5,790 bases of DNA, from assembly GCA_022798855.1 (NCBI GenBank), contig JAAWNI010000142.1:1-5790 (forward strand), read 5' to 3'. Numbering within the stretch: the stretch's first letter is position 1; each line of letters begins with the position of its first letter. A program made the position numbers and the translations under genes. This DNA is from Lawsonibacter sp. (lineage in GTDB: Bacteria; Bacillota; Clostridia; Oscillospirales; Oscillospiraceae). This document shows positions 1 to 5,621 of this stretch, one piece after another. Below the pieces are notes generated by a model, which was not told where the DNA came from, made no database searches, and was given only the letters and a program-made list of their open reading frames with translations.

Positions 1-18
1 TGCCTCCGTACGGAGGCA
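1..18. other. Perfect 18-bp palindrome upstream of the surface-protein gene
   Basis: The first 18 bases are fully self-complementary (half-site TGCCTCCGT), so the RNA could form a 7-bp stem closed by a GUAC loop. A short run of T follows (ACTTTT, 22-27), so it may be the terminator of an upstream gene or the terminator half of a leader regulator. It could equally be a dyad operator. The arm may continue left of the window edge, so its full size is unknown. It ends 27 bases before the start codon at 46. Confidence 0.5.
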
Positions 19-30
19 GCAACTTTTCGG

Positions 31-37
31 AAGGGAG
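31..37 (+). promoter_or_regulatory. Shine-Dalgarno for the surface-protein gene
   Basis: AAGGGAG lies 8 bases before the ATG at 46 and matches the anti-Shine-Dalgarno well. It fixes the start of the large gene at 46, which also puts a proper signal peptide at the N-terminus. No promoter is visible in the 45 bases available, so it must lie outside the window. Confidence 0.8.
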
Positions 38-45
38 AATCAACC

Positions 46-3000
46 ATGAGAGTCAAAAAAGTCCAGCGAAACAAAAAGCGAATCTTTGGCGCATGCGTCC
101 TCTTTTTGACGGTCGTTCTAGCCCTGGCCACGGCGGTGCTGGCCGCCAACGGCACCATAATGCCCCGCAGCTCCTACCAACTGACCATAAAAAAGGTCTT
201 TGCTGACGGCACGCCGCCAGAAGCCAAGGGTGTAACCTACACCTTCCGGGTGATGGCCCAGGTCGAATCAGGCGGCGGGTATGTGCCCAGGGAGGAGACT
301 GTCACCATTACAGGCGATGGAGAAGAGACAATAGACTTCGGAGCGCCATTCAAGGTCAGCGTCATTGAGCAGACCGACGACGGCGGGTTTAAGCTTGATG
401 GGGCGGACTGGGATGTGTCCAAGACCGAATGCCTCAGCGAGATGCACGTGGGCGCTTCAACGGCCAAAGTGAATATCAGCAAGAACGGCGGAAAAATTGA
501 AGTCACCCGGCCTGTGGGCGCGCCCGCAGTCACCTTCCGGCTCATTGGAAATCCTTTCCATGGGGGCGGGGAGACAACTTATCCCGATTATCCCGTCGTC
601 ACTGTCAACGGCGGCGAGACAAAGGAGCTGGGGGGCAATCTGCCCCAGGGGGAATATACCATCACGAAGCTGCGGTCAACGGACGGATTCAGCGTTCTGG
701 TGGGCCCCCGGGATTTTGAGGTTCCGGCAGGCGGGCAAGGTGAGGTACATATCAACGGCGCACAAAGCAGGCTGCTCATCAAAGCGCCACCGCCAGGCGA
801 GGACGGCACTGTGAGAACCCACCACTATGAGATTTCGGGACCGGAGTCCAGAGAGATTCATTTAAAATCCGGTGAGACAGGCCTTGTGGAAAACCTGAGC
901 GAGGGCACATATACCATTCAGGTATCGAAAACCTATGAGGGAGTCAAGGATTATACTGTGACTGTGCCGAAGACAACAATCGTCGAGCAGAAGAATAAAA
1001 AATCGTCCGCACTTACTTATAATACGGACAATCGCAGCTGGAAATATATCTCCCTGCCAGAGAATCCAAAGCCGGATTATGTGCAAGTCTATGAGTTTGG
1101 CCCTTTGTATGATGCATCAAACAAACAAATAAATTCTAAAGTTACATATCAATTGAATTTCGCTGTGCTTGATGAGAATGGGGAAAAATCTGTGAGAAGT
1201 ACAGCAAAGAAAGAGCGGCAAGGCAGTCGGACATATCAACTAAATTCAGTGAAACTTGACCCATCTGTTGATAATAAATTGTACTTTGCAGTCTCAGGCG
1301 TATCAAATACTTCAGCGAAAACAATCGGTGTAAAATGGCGGGAATATTACTTATCAGAGAAAACAGAAACTTTCGAAGATCCTTCAGCGAGCGGCAGTAT
1401 GGTGGAGGTCGACGACCGGGGCTGGATTACCATCAGCAAGCCGGAGGACTCCAGTGTGCGCGGTGATGAGGTGAACTATTATTTCACCATTACCGATTCC
1501 AACGGCAAACCGATCACCGGCTATACGCTCACTGACGAAAATGGCGACCCAAGCGACGTGCCGACCAACGAGAAGACGCCGGATGGGAATACTACGACAT
1601 TGACGCTCAAGGCCGGGCAGACCGTAAAAATCAGCGGCCTGCACGAGGGGAGCTTCCGAATTAAGCAGACTATTGTGGAAGCGCCCAAAATGGCGTTCGA
1701 TGTGGAGCTGGAGGACACGGTAAAAACCGCCACTGAACCCGGGAAAGAAATCAGTATCACAACCTTGGGTGACCGTACCGTGAGCATCAGCAAATTGGGC
1801 GATCCAGCGGACGACAACAACCGGGTCTATACCTACGAAATCTATCAAGGTTATGGTTCCCCCCCTCTCGGAACGATTGAACTCAAATCCGGTGAGACGA
1901 AGACCGTGGCGGAAGCGACCGGCTCCATGCTGCCTGCGGGTGAATACCGCATCACGCCGGTGGACGACCAAATCATCGGCTTTGATGTGGCCTTTACCGA
2001 CAGCAGCAGCCTGACCTCGGATTACGTCACAAGCGCGACGGTGACCTTTACCAACCATTTCAGCAGGGTGCAGTCCTCCTACCATGTCATCCACGAGTAC
2101 TATTTGAAGAAAAACGGCAGCTATACCTTCGAGGGCGCTTCGCCGGTGTACACCAAGAACTGTAATGGGTCGCATGACGAGGGTGGCGGACATTACTCCA
2201 AGGATGTCCACCAGCTGAACATATATAACGGCCTTGAATACACCCATTTCAGCGACGCTTACGGCAAGGTAGTCTCCTGGGGACACGGTGAGGATGAAAA
2301 AGACATTCTTTCGGGTTCGGATTCGGATTCGGATTCGGATTCGGATTCGGATTCGGATTTGGATTATTTGGACCAAGACGATGTAGTCAATTATGATTAT
2401 GGCTCTTCCTGGACAGGCAGCAACGGCATCGAGGATGACCCGGCAAAAATCCGGAATTACTCCTATGCCCCCCTGGACAACCTGGACTGTGCCATGGCGG
2501 TCCCGCACACCGCCGACGGACAGCATGAGGATACTGCCCAAATTATCATCCTGCGCTACTTCCGTGAGGAAACCGATGCCAAGCCCGGCAAGTACAATGT
2601 GATCCATGTGTACTACCGGCGGACCAGCAGCGGCGACATATGGGACGGCAGCCGCGAGATGCACACTGAGGATGTCGGCCCGCTGACCCAGGACAACCGC
2701 GCCATTACCTACAGCGCCGATGATGTGGAGAAGCTCCTGCGTTTTACACCTAAAGAAGACGGCGTGGAGTACCCCTACACCTATGGCGGCGCGTCCTACG
2801 GGCGGGTCGTCCCCGGCAGCGCGGATGACGACACCTCTGTGGGCAGCGGAGAGCGGTATCAGACGGACGACACCATGGAGCATGTCTATGCCACCACCGA
2901 GGGCGACCAGATTATTATTCTGCGCTACTACCGTTCCGGCGGCTACAACGTGGTCCACGAGTACTACTACCGGGAGAAAGCCGACAGCGCGGAAGATTCC

Positions 3001-3885
3001 AGCGAGACAGAGGAAACCCCCGGCGATGGCTCCGGAGGTGAGACGGCGCCGGAGGGCCGGGAAGGGCTCCCCCAGGCGGAGGGCGATGCCTTTAACGGCA
3101 CACTGTCCGACTCCGACGGATTTACCTACGACTTCGAGGGGAAGAGCGGGACCTCCAGCTATTCCGCCGCGCTGGAGTCCTGGCACGACGCCGGCGAGGT
3201 CACAAAGGAGCCTAAGTTCAGGCCGGAAAGCCAGCAGTATACCTATACGTATAAGGACGCCGTCTATGGCTACCTGGACAAGGACTCGAATGTTTACAGT
3301 GTGGCACCCTATAAGACCGGCGTGACCGCCAACGCCCAGGACGACGAAATCATCATCCTGCGCTACTTCCGCGGGGATAGCAGCCCGGTTACTCCTCCCG
3401 ACCCGACAGACCCGGATGTACCGGATAAACCTCCCACGGACCCGGATGATCCTCCCACAAAACCGGAGAATCCCCCCAAGGACCCGGAGGAGCCCCCCGA
3501 GGACCCGAAGGATCCTCCCAAGGACCCGGAGAATCCCCCCACAGACCCGGAGAATCCTCCCACAGACCCGGAGAATCCCCCCACAGACCCGGAGAATCCT
3601 CCCACGAACCCGGAATATCCCACCGAACTGCCTGACCCCAACGATCCGGACAGTCCGGACGAGATTACAATTTGGGAGGACGGCGTCCCTAAGACCTATA
3701 TGAAGGTGTGGGACCCCGAAAGTGAATCGTGGATTTATATCCCCGAGGAGCAGGTCCCTCTGTGGAATAAGGTCCCCCAAACCGGCGACGAGGGCAGAAC
3801 CGTGCTCTGGGCCGCGCTGGCCGCCGCTTCGCTGTGCGGCTCGGCCGCGCTGGTTCTGTGGTCAAAGAAGCGGAAAAACGGATAA
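46..3885 (+). CDS. Large LPXTG-type (VPQTG) cell-wall-anchored surface protein with CnaB-like and YxVIH repeats
   Basis: A 1279-residue protein, probably an adhesin or surface stalk covalently attached to peptidoglycan by a sortase. Residues 1-33 are a signal peptide: basic start (RVKKVQRNKKR), hydrophobic core at about 13-33, likely cleavage after VLA. Residues about 44-312 and 452-672 look like five CnaB/prealbumin-type beta domains, with recurring LKAGQT/LKSGET, GEYTI/GEYRI and terminal VTFTNHF signatures. Residues about 316-446 form an AT-rich, unrecognised beta-rich segment. Residues 679-1109 hold three related repeats starting YxV(I/V)H and ending IIILRY(F/Y)R. Residues 1126-1188 are nine PENPPTD-like repeats, a typical wall-spanning stalk. 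The C-terminus has VPQTG (1243-1247), a hydrophobic helix (about 1253-1272) and the tail KKRKNG. No catalytic motif is seen, and the ligand is unknown. It is monocistronic within the window, with a strong terminator 39 bases downstream. Surface anchoring is well supported; the adhesin role is inferred. Confidence 0.93.
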   Translation: MRVKKVQRNKKRIFGACVLFLTVVLALATAVLAANGTIMPRSSYQLTIKKVFADGTPPEAKGVTYTFRVMAQVESGGGYVPREETVTITGDGEETIDFGAPFKVSVIEQTDDGGFKLDGADWDVSKTECLSEMHVGASTAKVNISKNGGKIEVTRPVGAPAVTFRLIGNPFHGGGETTYPDYPVVTVNGGETKELGGNLPQGEYTITKLRSTDGFSVLVGPRDFEVPAGGQGEVHINGAQSRLLIKAPPPGEDGTVRTHHYEISGPESREIHLKSGETGLVENLSEGTYTIQVSKTYEGVKDYTVTVPKTTIVEQKNKKSSALTYNTDNRSWKYISLPENPKPDYVQVYEFGPLYDASNKQINSKVTYQLNFAVLDENGEKSVRSTAKKERQGSRTYQLNSVKLDPSVDNKLYFAVSGVSNTSAKTIGVKWREYYLSEKTETFEDPSASGSMVEVDDRGWITISKPEDSSVRGDEVNYYFTITDSNGKPITGYTLTDENGDPSDVPTNEKTPDGNTTTLTLKAGQTVKISGLHEGSFRIKQTIVEAPKMAFDVELEDTVKTATEPGKEISITTLGDRTVSISKLGDPADDNNRVYTYEIYQGYGSPPLGTIELKSGETKTVAEATGSMLPAGEYRITPVDDQIIGFDVAFTDSSSLTSDYVTSATVTFTNHFSRVQSSYHVIHEYYLKKNGSYTFEGASPVYTKNCNGSHDEGGGHYSKDVHQLNIYNGLEYTHFSDAYGKVVSWGHGEDEKDILSGSDSDSDSDSDSDSDLDYLDQDDVVNYDYGSSWTGSNGIEDDPAKIRNYSYAPLDNLDCAMAVPHTADGQHEDTAQIIILRYFREETDAKPGKYNVIHVYYRRTSSGDIWDGSREMHTEDVGPLTQDNRAITYSADDVEKLLRFTPKEDGVEYPYTYGGASYGRVVPGSADDDTSVGSGERYQTDDTMEHVYATTEGDQIIILRYYRSGGYNVVHEYYYREKADSAEDSSETEETPGDGSGGETAPEGREGLPQAEGDAFNGTLSDSDGFTYDFEGKSGTSSYSAALESWHDAGEVTKEPKFRPESQQYTYTYKDAVYGYLDKDSNVYSVAPYKTGVTANAQDDEIIILRYFRGDSSPVTPPDPTDPDVPDKPPTDPDDPPTKPENPPKDPEEPPEDPKDPPKDPENPPTDPENPPTDPENPPTDPENPPTNPEYPTELPDPNDPDSPDEITIWEDGVPKTYMKVWDPESESWIYIPEEQVPLWNKVPQTGDEGRTVLWAALAAASLCGSAALVLWSKKRKNG
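991..1383 (+). other. AT-rich segment inside the surface-protein gene
   Basis: This stretch encodes residues about 316-446. By hand count, 1081-1380 is about 37% GC (111 of 300), whereas a sample line further on (2761-2820) is about 73% GC. Codons such as AAT, AAA, TAT, TCA and ACA dominate here, while the flanks prefer GGC, GAC and ACC. The reading frame is intact. The encoded segment has no CnaB signatures and looks like an independent beta-rich domain. I infer a domain acquired or exchanged by recombination; I do not recognise its family. Confidence 0.65.
2080..3372 (+). repeat. Three diverged protein repeats (YxVIH ... IIILRYFR)
   Basis: Repeat 1 is residues 679-840 (nt 2080-2565), repeat 2 is 850-963 (2593-2934) and repeat 3 is 967-1109 (2944-3372). 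Each opens with a tyrosine-rich strand (YHVIHEYY, YNVIHVYY, YNVVHEYY), contains a Y(S/T)Y-type central strand followed by YG(K/R/Y)V-like text, and closes with IIILRY(F/Y)R. The 114-residue repeat 2 looks like the basic unit. Repeat 1 is lengthened by a segment containing the Ser-Asp run, and repeat 3 by an acidic Ser/Glu/Gly linker near residues 978-1024. The pattern resembles the MucBP-like beta-grasp repeats of Gram-positive surface proteins, but a profile search would be needed to name the family. Confidence 0.75.
2317..2364 (+). repeat. TCGGAT hexanucleotide microsatellite encoding (Ser-Asp)7
   Basis: Seven perfect tandem copies of TCGGAT (2317-2358) are followed by one variant, TTGGAT (2359-2364). 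They encode SDSDSDSDSDSDSD-LD at residues 758-773. Because the unit is six bases, gain or loss of copies keeps the frame and only changes the length of the Ser-Asp run. Every serine in the run is TCG and every aspartate is GAT, unlike most of the gene, which points to recent expansion by slippage. Confidence 0.95.
3421..3609 (+). repeat. Nine 21-bp proline-rich stalk repeats
   Basis: Nine in-frame 21-bp units encode variants of P(E/D)xPPx(D/N), with PENPPTD as the consensus, at residues 1126-1188. The first five units are diverged (PDKPPTD, PDDPPTK, PENPPKD, PEEPPED, PKDPPKD) and the last four nearly identical. The 42-bp pair at 3526-3567 is repeated at 3568-3609 with only two base differences, preserving an alternating CCC/CCT proline codon. 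The repeat precedes the sorting signal and is the usual extended wall-crossing spacer of sortase substrates. Confidence 0.93.
3772..3882 (+). other. Cell-wall sorting signal (VPQTG, helix, basic tail)
   Basis: The pentapeptide VPQTG (residues 1243-1247) is followed by DEGRT, a hydrophobic span of about 20 residues rich in Ala and Leu, and the tail SKKRKNG. This is the tripartite layout of LPXTG-family sorting signals, with Val in place of the first Leu. Sortases of this class cleave between Thr and Gly. No sortase gene is in the window, so the cognate enzyme must be encoded elsewhere. Confidence 0.9.
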
Positions 3886-3924
3886 GTCTTTCGATCTATC
3901 CAAATAACCACCTGGCCGAAGCAG

Positions 3925-3960
3925 ATGAAAAACACCGCATAACAATGCGGTGTTTTTCAT
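3925..3960 (+). terminator. Strong intrinsic terminator after the surface-protein gene
   Basis: A perfect 15-bp inverted repeat (left arm 3925-3939, ATGAAAAACACCGCA; right arm 3946-3960) encloses a 6-base loop, TAACAA. The core ACACCGCA/TGCGGTGT is followed by TTTTT, and the mirrored A-tract could let it terminate in both directions. It starts 39 bases after the stop codon at 3885 and separates the two genes into independent transcription units. Confidence 0.93.
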
Positions 3961-4003
3961 TGCAGCTTGTCAAAAAACCCTCGTCCCCCTGCCGCCAGAG
4001 AAC

Positions 4004-4029
4004 GGCGCGCCGGGGTCGTCGCGCCCTAC
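4004..4029 (+). repeat. 26-bp REP-like palindromic motif, copy 1
   Basis: This 26-base motif begins GGCGCGCC and ends GCGCCCTAC. It is matched exactly, in reverse complement, at 5642-5667. It can itself fold: GGCGCG (4004-4009) pairs with CGCGCC (4020-4025) around a 10-base loop. It lies in the gene-free stretch between the terminator and the promoter of the lipoprotein gene and resembles the dispersed intergenic palindromes common in this group of bacteria. Confidence 0.85.
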
Positions 4030-4055
4030 AGATTTCCTGTAAACGGAATCCCCCC

Positions 4056-4091
4056 GCCCCCTGTGGGGGCACCCCCCTTTAACAAGGGGGG
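4056..4091 (+). repeat. Tandem G/C hairpins in the intergenic region
   Basis: Two adjacent perfect hairpins are seen: GCCCCC-TGT-GGGGGC (4056-4070) and CCCCCCTT-TAAC-AAGGGGGG (4072-4091). With the 26-bp palindrome just upstream they form a composite REP-like block. There is no U-tract after the second stem, so a terminator role is unlikely. Their function is unknown; from the sequence they are dispersed-repeat candidates. Confidence 0.75.
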
Positions 4092-4121
4092 CTTTGGGGC
4101 GTGCCTCTACCAAGCATTCTC

Positions 4122-4150
4122 TTGTCAACCTGCGGGAAAACCGGTATAAT
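4122..4150 (+). promoter_or_regulatory. Sigma-A-type promoter for the lipoprotein gene
   Basis: TTGTCA (4122-4127, five of six to consensus) and TATAAT (4145-4150, perfect) are separated by an ideal 17 bases. Transcription would start near 4157, giving a leader of about 274 bases before the ATG at 4431. The -10 box sits between two CCGG tetramers (4141-4144, 4154-4157), which could be part of a small operator dyad, though that match is short. This is the best promoter in the window. Confidence 0.8.
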
Positions 4151-4157
4151 AATCCGG

Positions 4158-4197
4158 CAAAAAAATTTTTTCGTTCTGGGAACCTTTTTTGTTTTTT
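4158..4197 (+). other. A-tract/T-tract segment with a small hairpin in the leader
   Basis: A7T6 (4159-4171) is followed by a 4-bp hairpin GTTC-TGG-GAAC (4173-4183) and two T6 runs separated by one G (4185-4190, 4192-4197). The A-run could also pair with the first T-run. The segment falls at the very start of the predicted transcript. It could bend DNA, or act as a weak early attenuator, but the GC part of the stem is too short to call a terminator. Confidence 0.4.
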
Positions 4198-4239
4198 CTC
4201 GTCAAAGCTCTCAGAACCCCATCAAGGGTCTGAAAACCA

Positions 4240-4401
4240 GGGCTTGTTTGAAAAATGCCAATACGCCCAAGCGGCAGTCTTTTTTCCGCCATACTGCCCC
4301 AATTTTTCTTGAAATACATCCAGTATTCCTGCAAAAAATTGTGTTTGTCTGGCGAAAAAATTCCTCACCGTTGTGCATGTTTCCATTTTTCAAACAGCGC
4401 C
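4240..4401 (+). mobile_element. MITE-like element B, 162 bp, in the lipoprotein 5' leader
   Basis: Terminal inverted repeats share a perfect 13-bp core TGTTTGAAAAATG (4245-4257 and, reversed, 4384-4396); with the outer bases the ends match at about 16 of 19 positions. The interior is related to element A at 5445-5605: 21 of 23 bases match between 4275-4297 and 5480-5502, including CCGCCATACTGC. It contains no coding capacity, so if mobile it would depend on a transposase elsewhere. It lies between the promoter at 4122-4150 and the ribosome binding site, so it is probably transcribed as leader RNA. No clear target duplication is visible at its ends. Confidence 0.7.
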
Positions 4402-4413
4402 TACCCAACAGAA

Positions 4414-4419
4414 AAGGAG
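4414..4419 (+). promoter_or_regulatory. Shine-Dalgarno for the lipoprotein gene
   Basis: AAGGAG lies 11 bases before the ATG at 4431, and just outside the right end of element B (4401). It decides the start: the reading frame is open upstream to 4101, but only the ATG at 4431 has this site and yields a lipoprotein signal peptide. Confidence 0.88.
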
Positions 4420-4430
4420 TTTACTTAACT

Positions 4431-5444
4431 ATGAAACGACGCATTCTAACTATGGCCCTGGCGGCCGCTATGGTCCTGTCCCTGGCCGCCTGCGGCGGCA
4501 AGCCCGGAAACGCTTCCACCTCCAACCCCGGCGGCAGCTCCGCCAACGGCTCCAGCTCCAGCCAGCCGGGGGGTTCCTCTTCCGACGCTTCCAACCCGGA
4601 CGGCTCCCAGCCCGACGCTTCCAACCCGGACAGCTCCCAGCCCGACGCGTCCAATCCCGATGGCTCCCAGCCCGACGCGTCTAATCCCAGCGGCTCGGGC
4701 AGCGCCGGGGACCTCCAGCCCATCCCCACCGTCACCATCACCCTGAACAAGACCGACGTCACCCTGAAGAAGGCCGGCGCCACCTTCAAGCTGCGCTACA
4801 CCGCCGAGCCTGATACCGACGGCATCGCCACATTCACCTCCAGCAAGGCTGAGGTCGCCACGGTAGCCGAGGACGGCACCGTCACCGCTGTGGCCCCTGG
4901 CCAGGCCACCATCACCGTGGAGTACGACGGCGCTAAGGCCTCCTGCATTGTCCGCTGCAATTGGGACGAACCCTCCTCCGGCGGCTCCAGCTCCTCTGGC
5001 GGTTCCAGCAGCTCCGGCGGCTCCAGCAGCGCCCCCTCCTCCAAGGTGGACCTCCAGGCCTTCTACGACACCACCGTGGGCAAGTATGAGTTCGGCTTCC
5101 TGGAGCTGGCGGACAGCGGCCTTCTGGACCAGATGTATGCCGGGCTCACCGGCGTCAGCACCGAGCAGATGCTGGTCTACATCACCATGATGTCCATGAA
5201 CAACGGCGAGTTCGGCCTGGTCCAGGTGAAGGACAGCAAGGACGTGGACACCGTGAAGGCCATCTTCCAGGCCCGCATCGACTACATGGTGGGCGACGGC
5301 AACGGCCCCGGCGGCGCCTGGTATCCCGGCCCCACCGAGCAGTGGCAGAACAACTCCCGGGTCGTCTCCAACGGCAACTACGTGATGATGGTGGTCCACG
5401 AGAGCTGTGACGACATTGTCAACGAATTCAACGCCCTGTTTTAA
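4431..5444 (+). CDS. Secreted lipoprotein with Big_2-like Ig domain and C-terminal DUF4358-like domain
   Basis: A 337-residue protein predicted to be lipid-anchored on the outer face of the membrane. Residues 1-20 are a lipoprotein signal peptide (KRR, then a hydrophobic core) with lipobox LAAC; Cys21 is the acylated residue. Residues about 26-93 are a Ser/Pro/Asp/Gly-rich tether with four copies of a PDASNPDGSQ-like unit. Residues about 99-178 match the bacterial Ig-like group 2 pattern: TITLNKTDVTL, TFTSSKAEVATVAEDGTVTAVAPGQATITVEY, ending CIVRC (Cys172, Cys176). Residues 182-204 are a Gly/Ser linker. Residues 205-337 resemble DUF4358, a domain of unknown function common in clostridial lipoproteins: EQMLVYITMM, FGLVQVKDSKDVDTVKAIFQARID, then a NYVMMVV strand. 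It has its own promoter and appears to be a single-gene unit. No enzymatic motif is visible and its function is not known. The domain names are from memory of family patterns. Confidence 0.92.
   Translation: MKRRILTMALAAAMVLSLAACGGKPGNASTSNPGGSSANGSSSSQPGGSSSDASNPDGSQPDASNPDSSQPDASNPDGSQPDASNPSGSGSAGDLQPIPTVTITLNKTDVTLKKAGATFKLRYTAEPDTDGIATFTSSKAEVATVAEDGTVTAVAPGQATITVEYDGAKASCIVRCNWDEPSSGGSSSSGGSSSSGGSSSAPSSKVDLQAFYDTTVGKYEFGFLELADSGLLDQMYAGLTGVSTEQMLVYITMMSMNNGEFGLVQVKDSKDVDTVKAIFQARIDYMVGDGNGPGGAWYPGPTEQWQNNSRVVSNGNYVMMVVHESCDDIVNEFNALF
4581..4700 (+). repeat. Four 30-bp tandem repeats in the lipoprotein tether
   Basis: Units at 4581-4610, 4611-4640, 4641-4670 and 4671-4700 encode SDASNPDGSQ, PDASNPDSSQ, PDASNPDGSQ and PDASNPSGSG. 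The unit length keeps the frame, so copy-number change would alter only the distance between the lipid anchor and the Ig domain. The last copy is the most diverged. Confidence 0.92.
4980..5030 (+). repeat. Gly-Gly-Ser linker repeat, 18-bp units
   Basis: Two full 18-bp units (4980-4997, 4998-5015) and a 15-bp partial unit (5016-5030) encode GGSSSS-GGSSSS-GGSSS. This is a flexible linker between the Ig-like domain and the C-terminal domain of the lipoprotein. Confidence 0.88.
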
Positions 5445-5605
5445 GAACCTGTATTCACAACCGTTAAACGCCGTCTGGGCGGTCTTTTTCCCGCCATACT
5501 GCGTCGCTTTCCCTTGCAATCCGTCAGGCTTGCCGCAGAAAATCTCCTTGTCTAGCAGGAAAAATCCTCGCCCATCCGGCATCCTCCGGTTATGAATACA
5601 GGTTC
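5445..5605 (+). mobile_element. MITE-like element A, 161 bp, abutting the lipoprotein stop codon
   Basis: Terminal inverted repeats of about 20 bp match at 19 of 20 positions (5444-5463 against 5587-5606; outer sequence GAACCTGTATTCA). The element is flanked by TAA on both sides (5442-5444 and 5606-5608), which looks like a 3-bp target duplication, and the left TAA is the stop codon of the lipoprotein gene. The interior is related to element B. It has no coding capacity. The short TNA-like duplication and the ends resemble IS5-superfamily relatives, but this assignment is tentative. A short CGCC/GGCG stem (5469-5481) followed by TTTTT (5485-5489) might provide weak termination for the lipoprotein transcript. 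Confidence 0.8.
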
Positions 5606-5621
5606 TAAGCTTCCTATCCCC

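Noticed and set aside
3421..3609. Regular short repeats that could suggest a CRISPR array
   Set aside because: The 21-bp units are contiguous with no spacers and are in frame within the protein as a proline-rich stalk.
1384..3780. 798-codon open frame on the minus strand, antisense to the surface-protein gene
   Set aside because: It is a shadow of the GC-rich coding bias. Its translation mirrors the repeats (RIRIRI opposite Ser-Asp, repeated GGILRV opposite the proline stalk), and no supported start was found.
3966..3981. Resemblance of the text after the terminator (CTTGTCAAAAAACCCTCG) to the minus strand of element C
   Set aside because: Only a short block, GACGAGGG plus a T-run, matches and the rest does not align, so it is too little to call a fourth element remnant.
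4101..4430. Upstream extension of the lipoprotein frame to 4101
   Set aside because: The extension would span the promoter and element B, has no ribosome site, and would bury the lipoprotein signal peptide. The ATG at 4431 fits every criterion.
3886..4430. Search for tRNA, rRNA or other known RNA genes in the intergenic regions
   Set aside because: No cloverleaf, TPsiC-like box or recognisable riboswitch core was seen on either strand here or in 5445-5790. The structures present are palindromic repeats and TIR elements.
4446..5582. 378-codon open frame on the minus strand, antisense to the lipoprotein gene
   Set aside because: Its translation is Gly/Ala/Val-rich low complexity produced by the repeats of the real gene, and it would begin inside element A. 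The + strand frame has a lipobox and a ribosome site.
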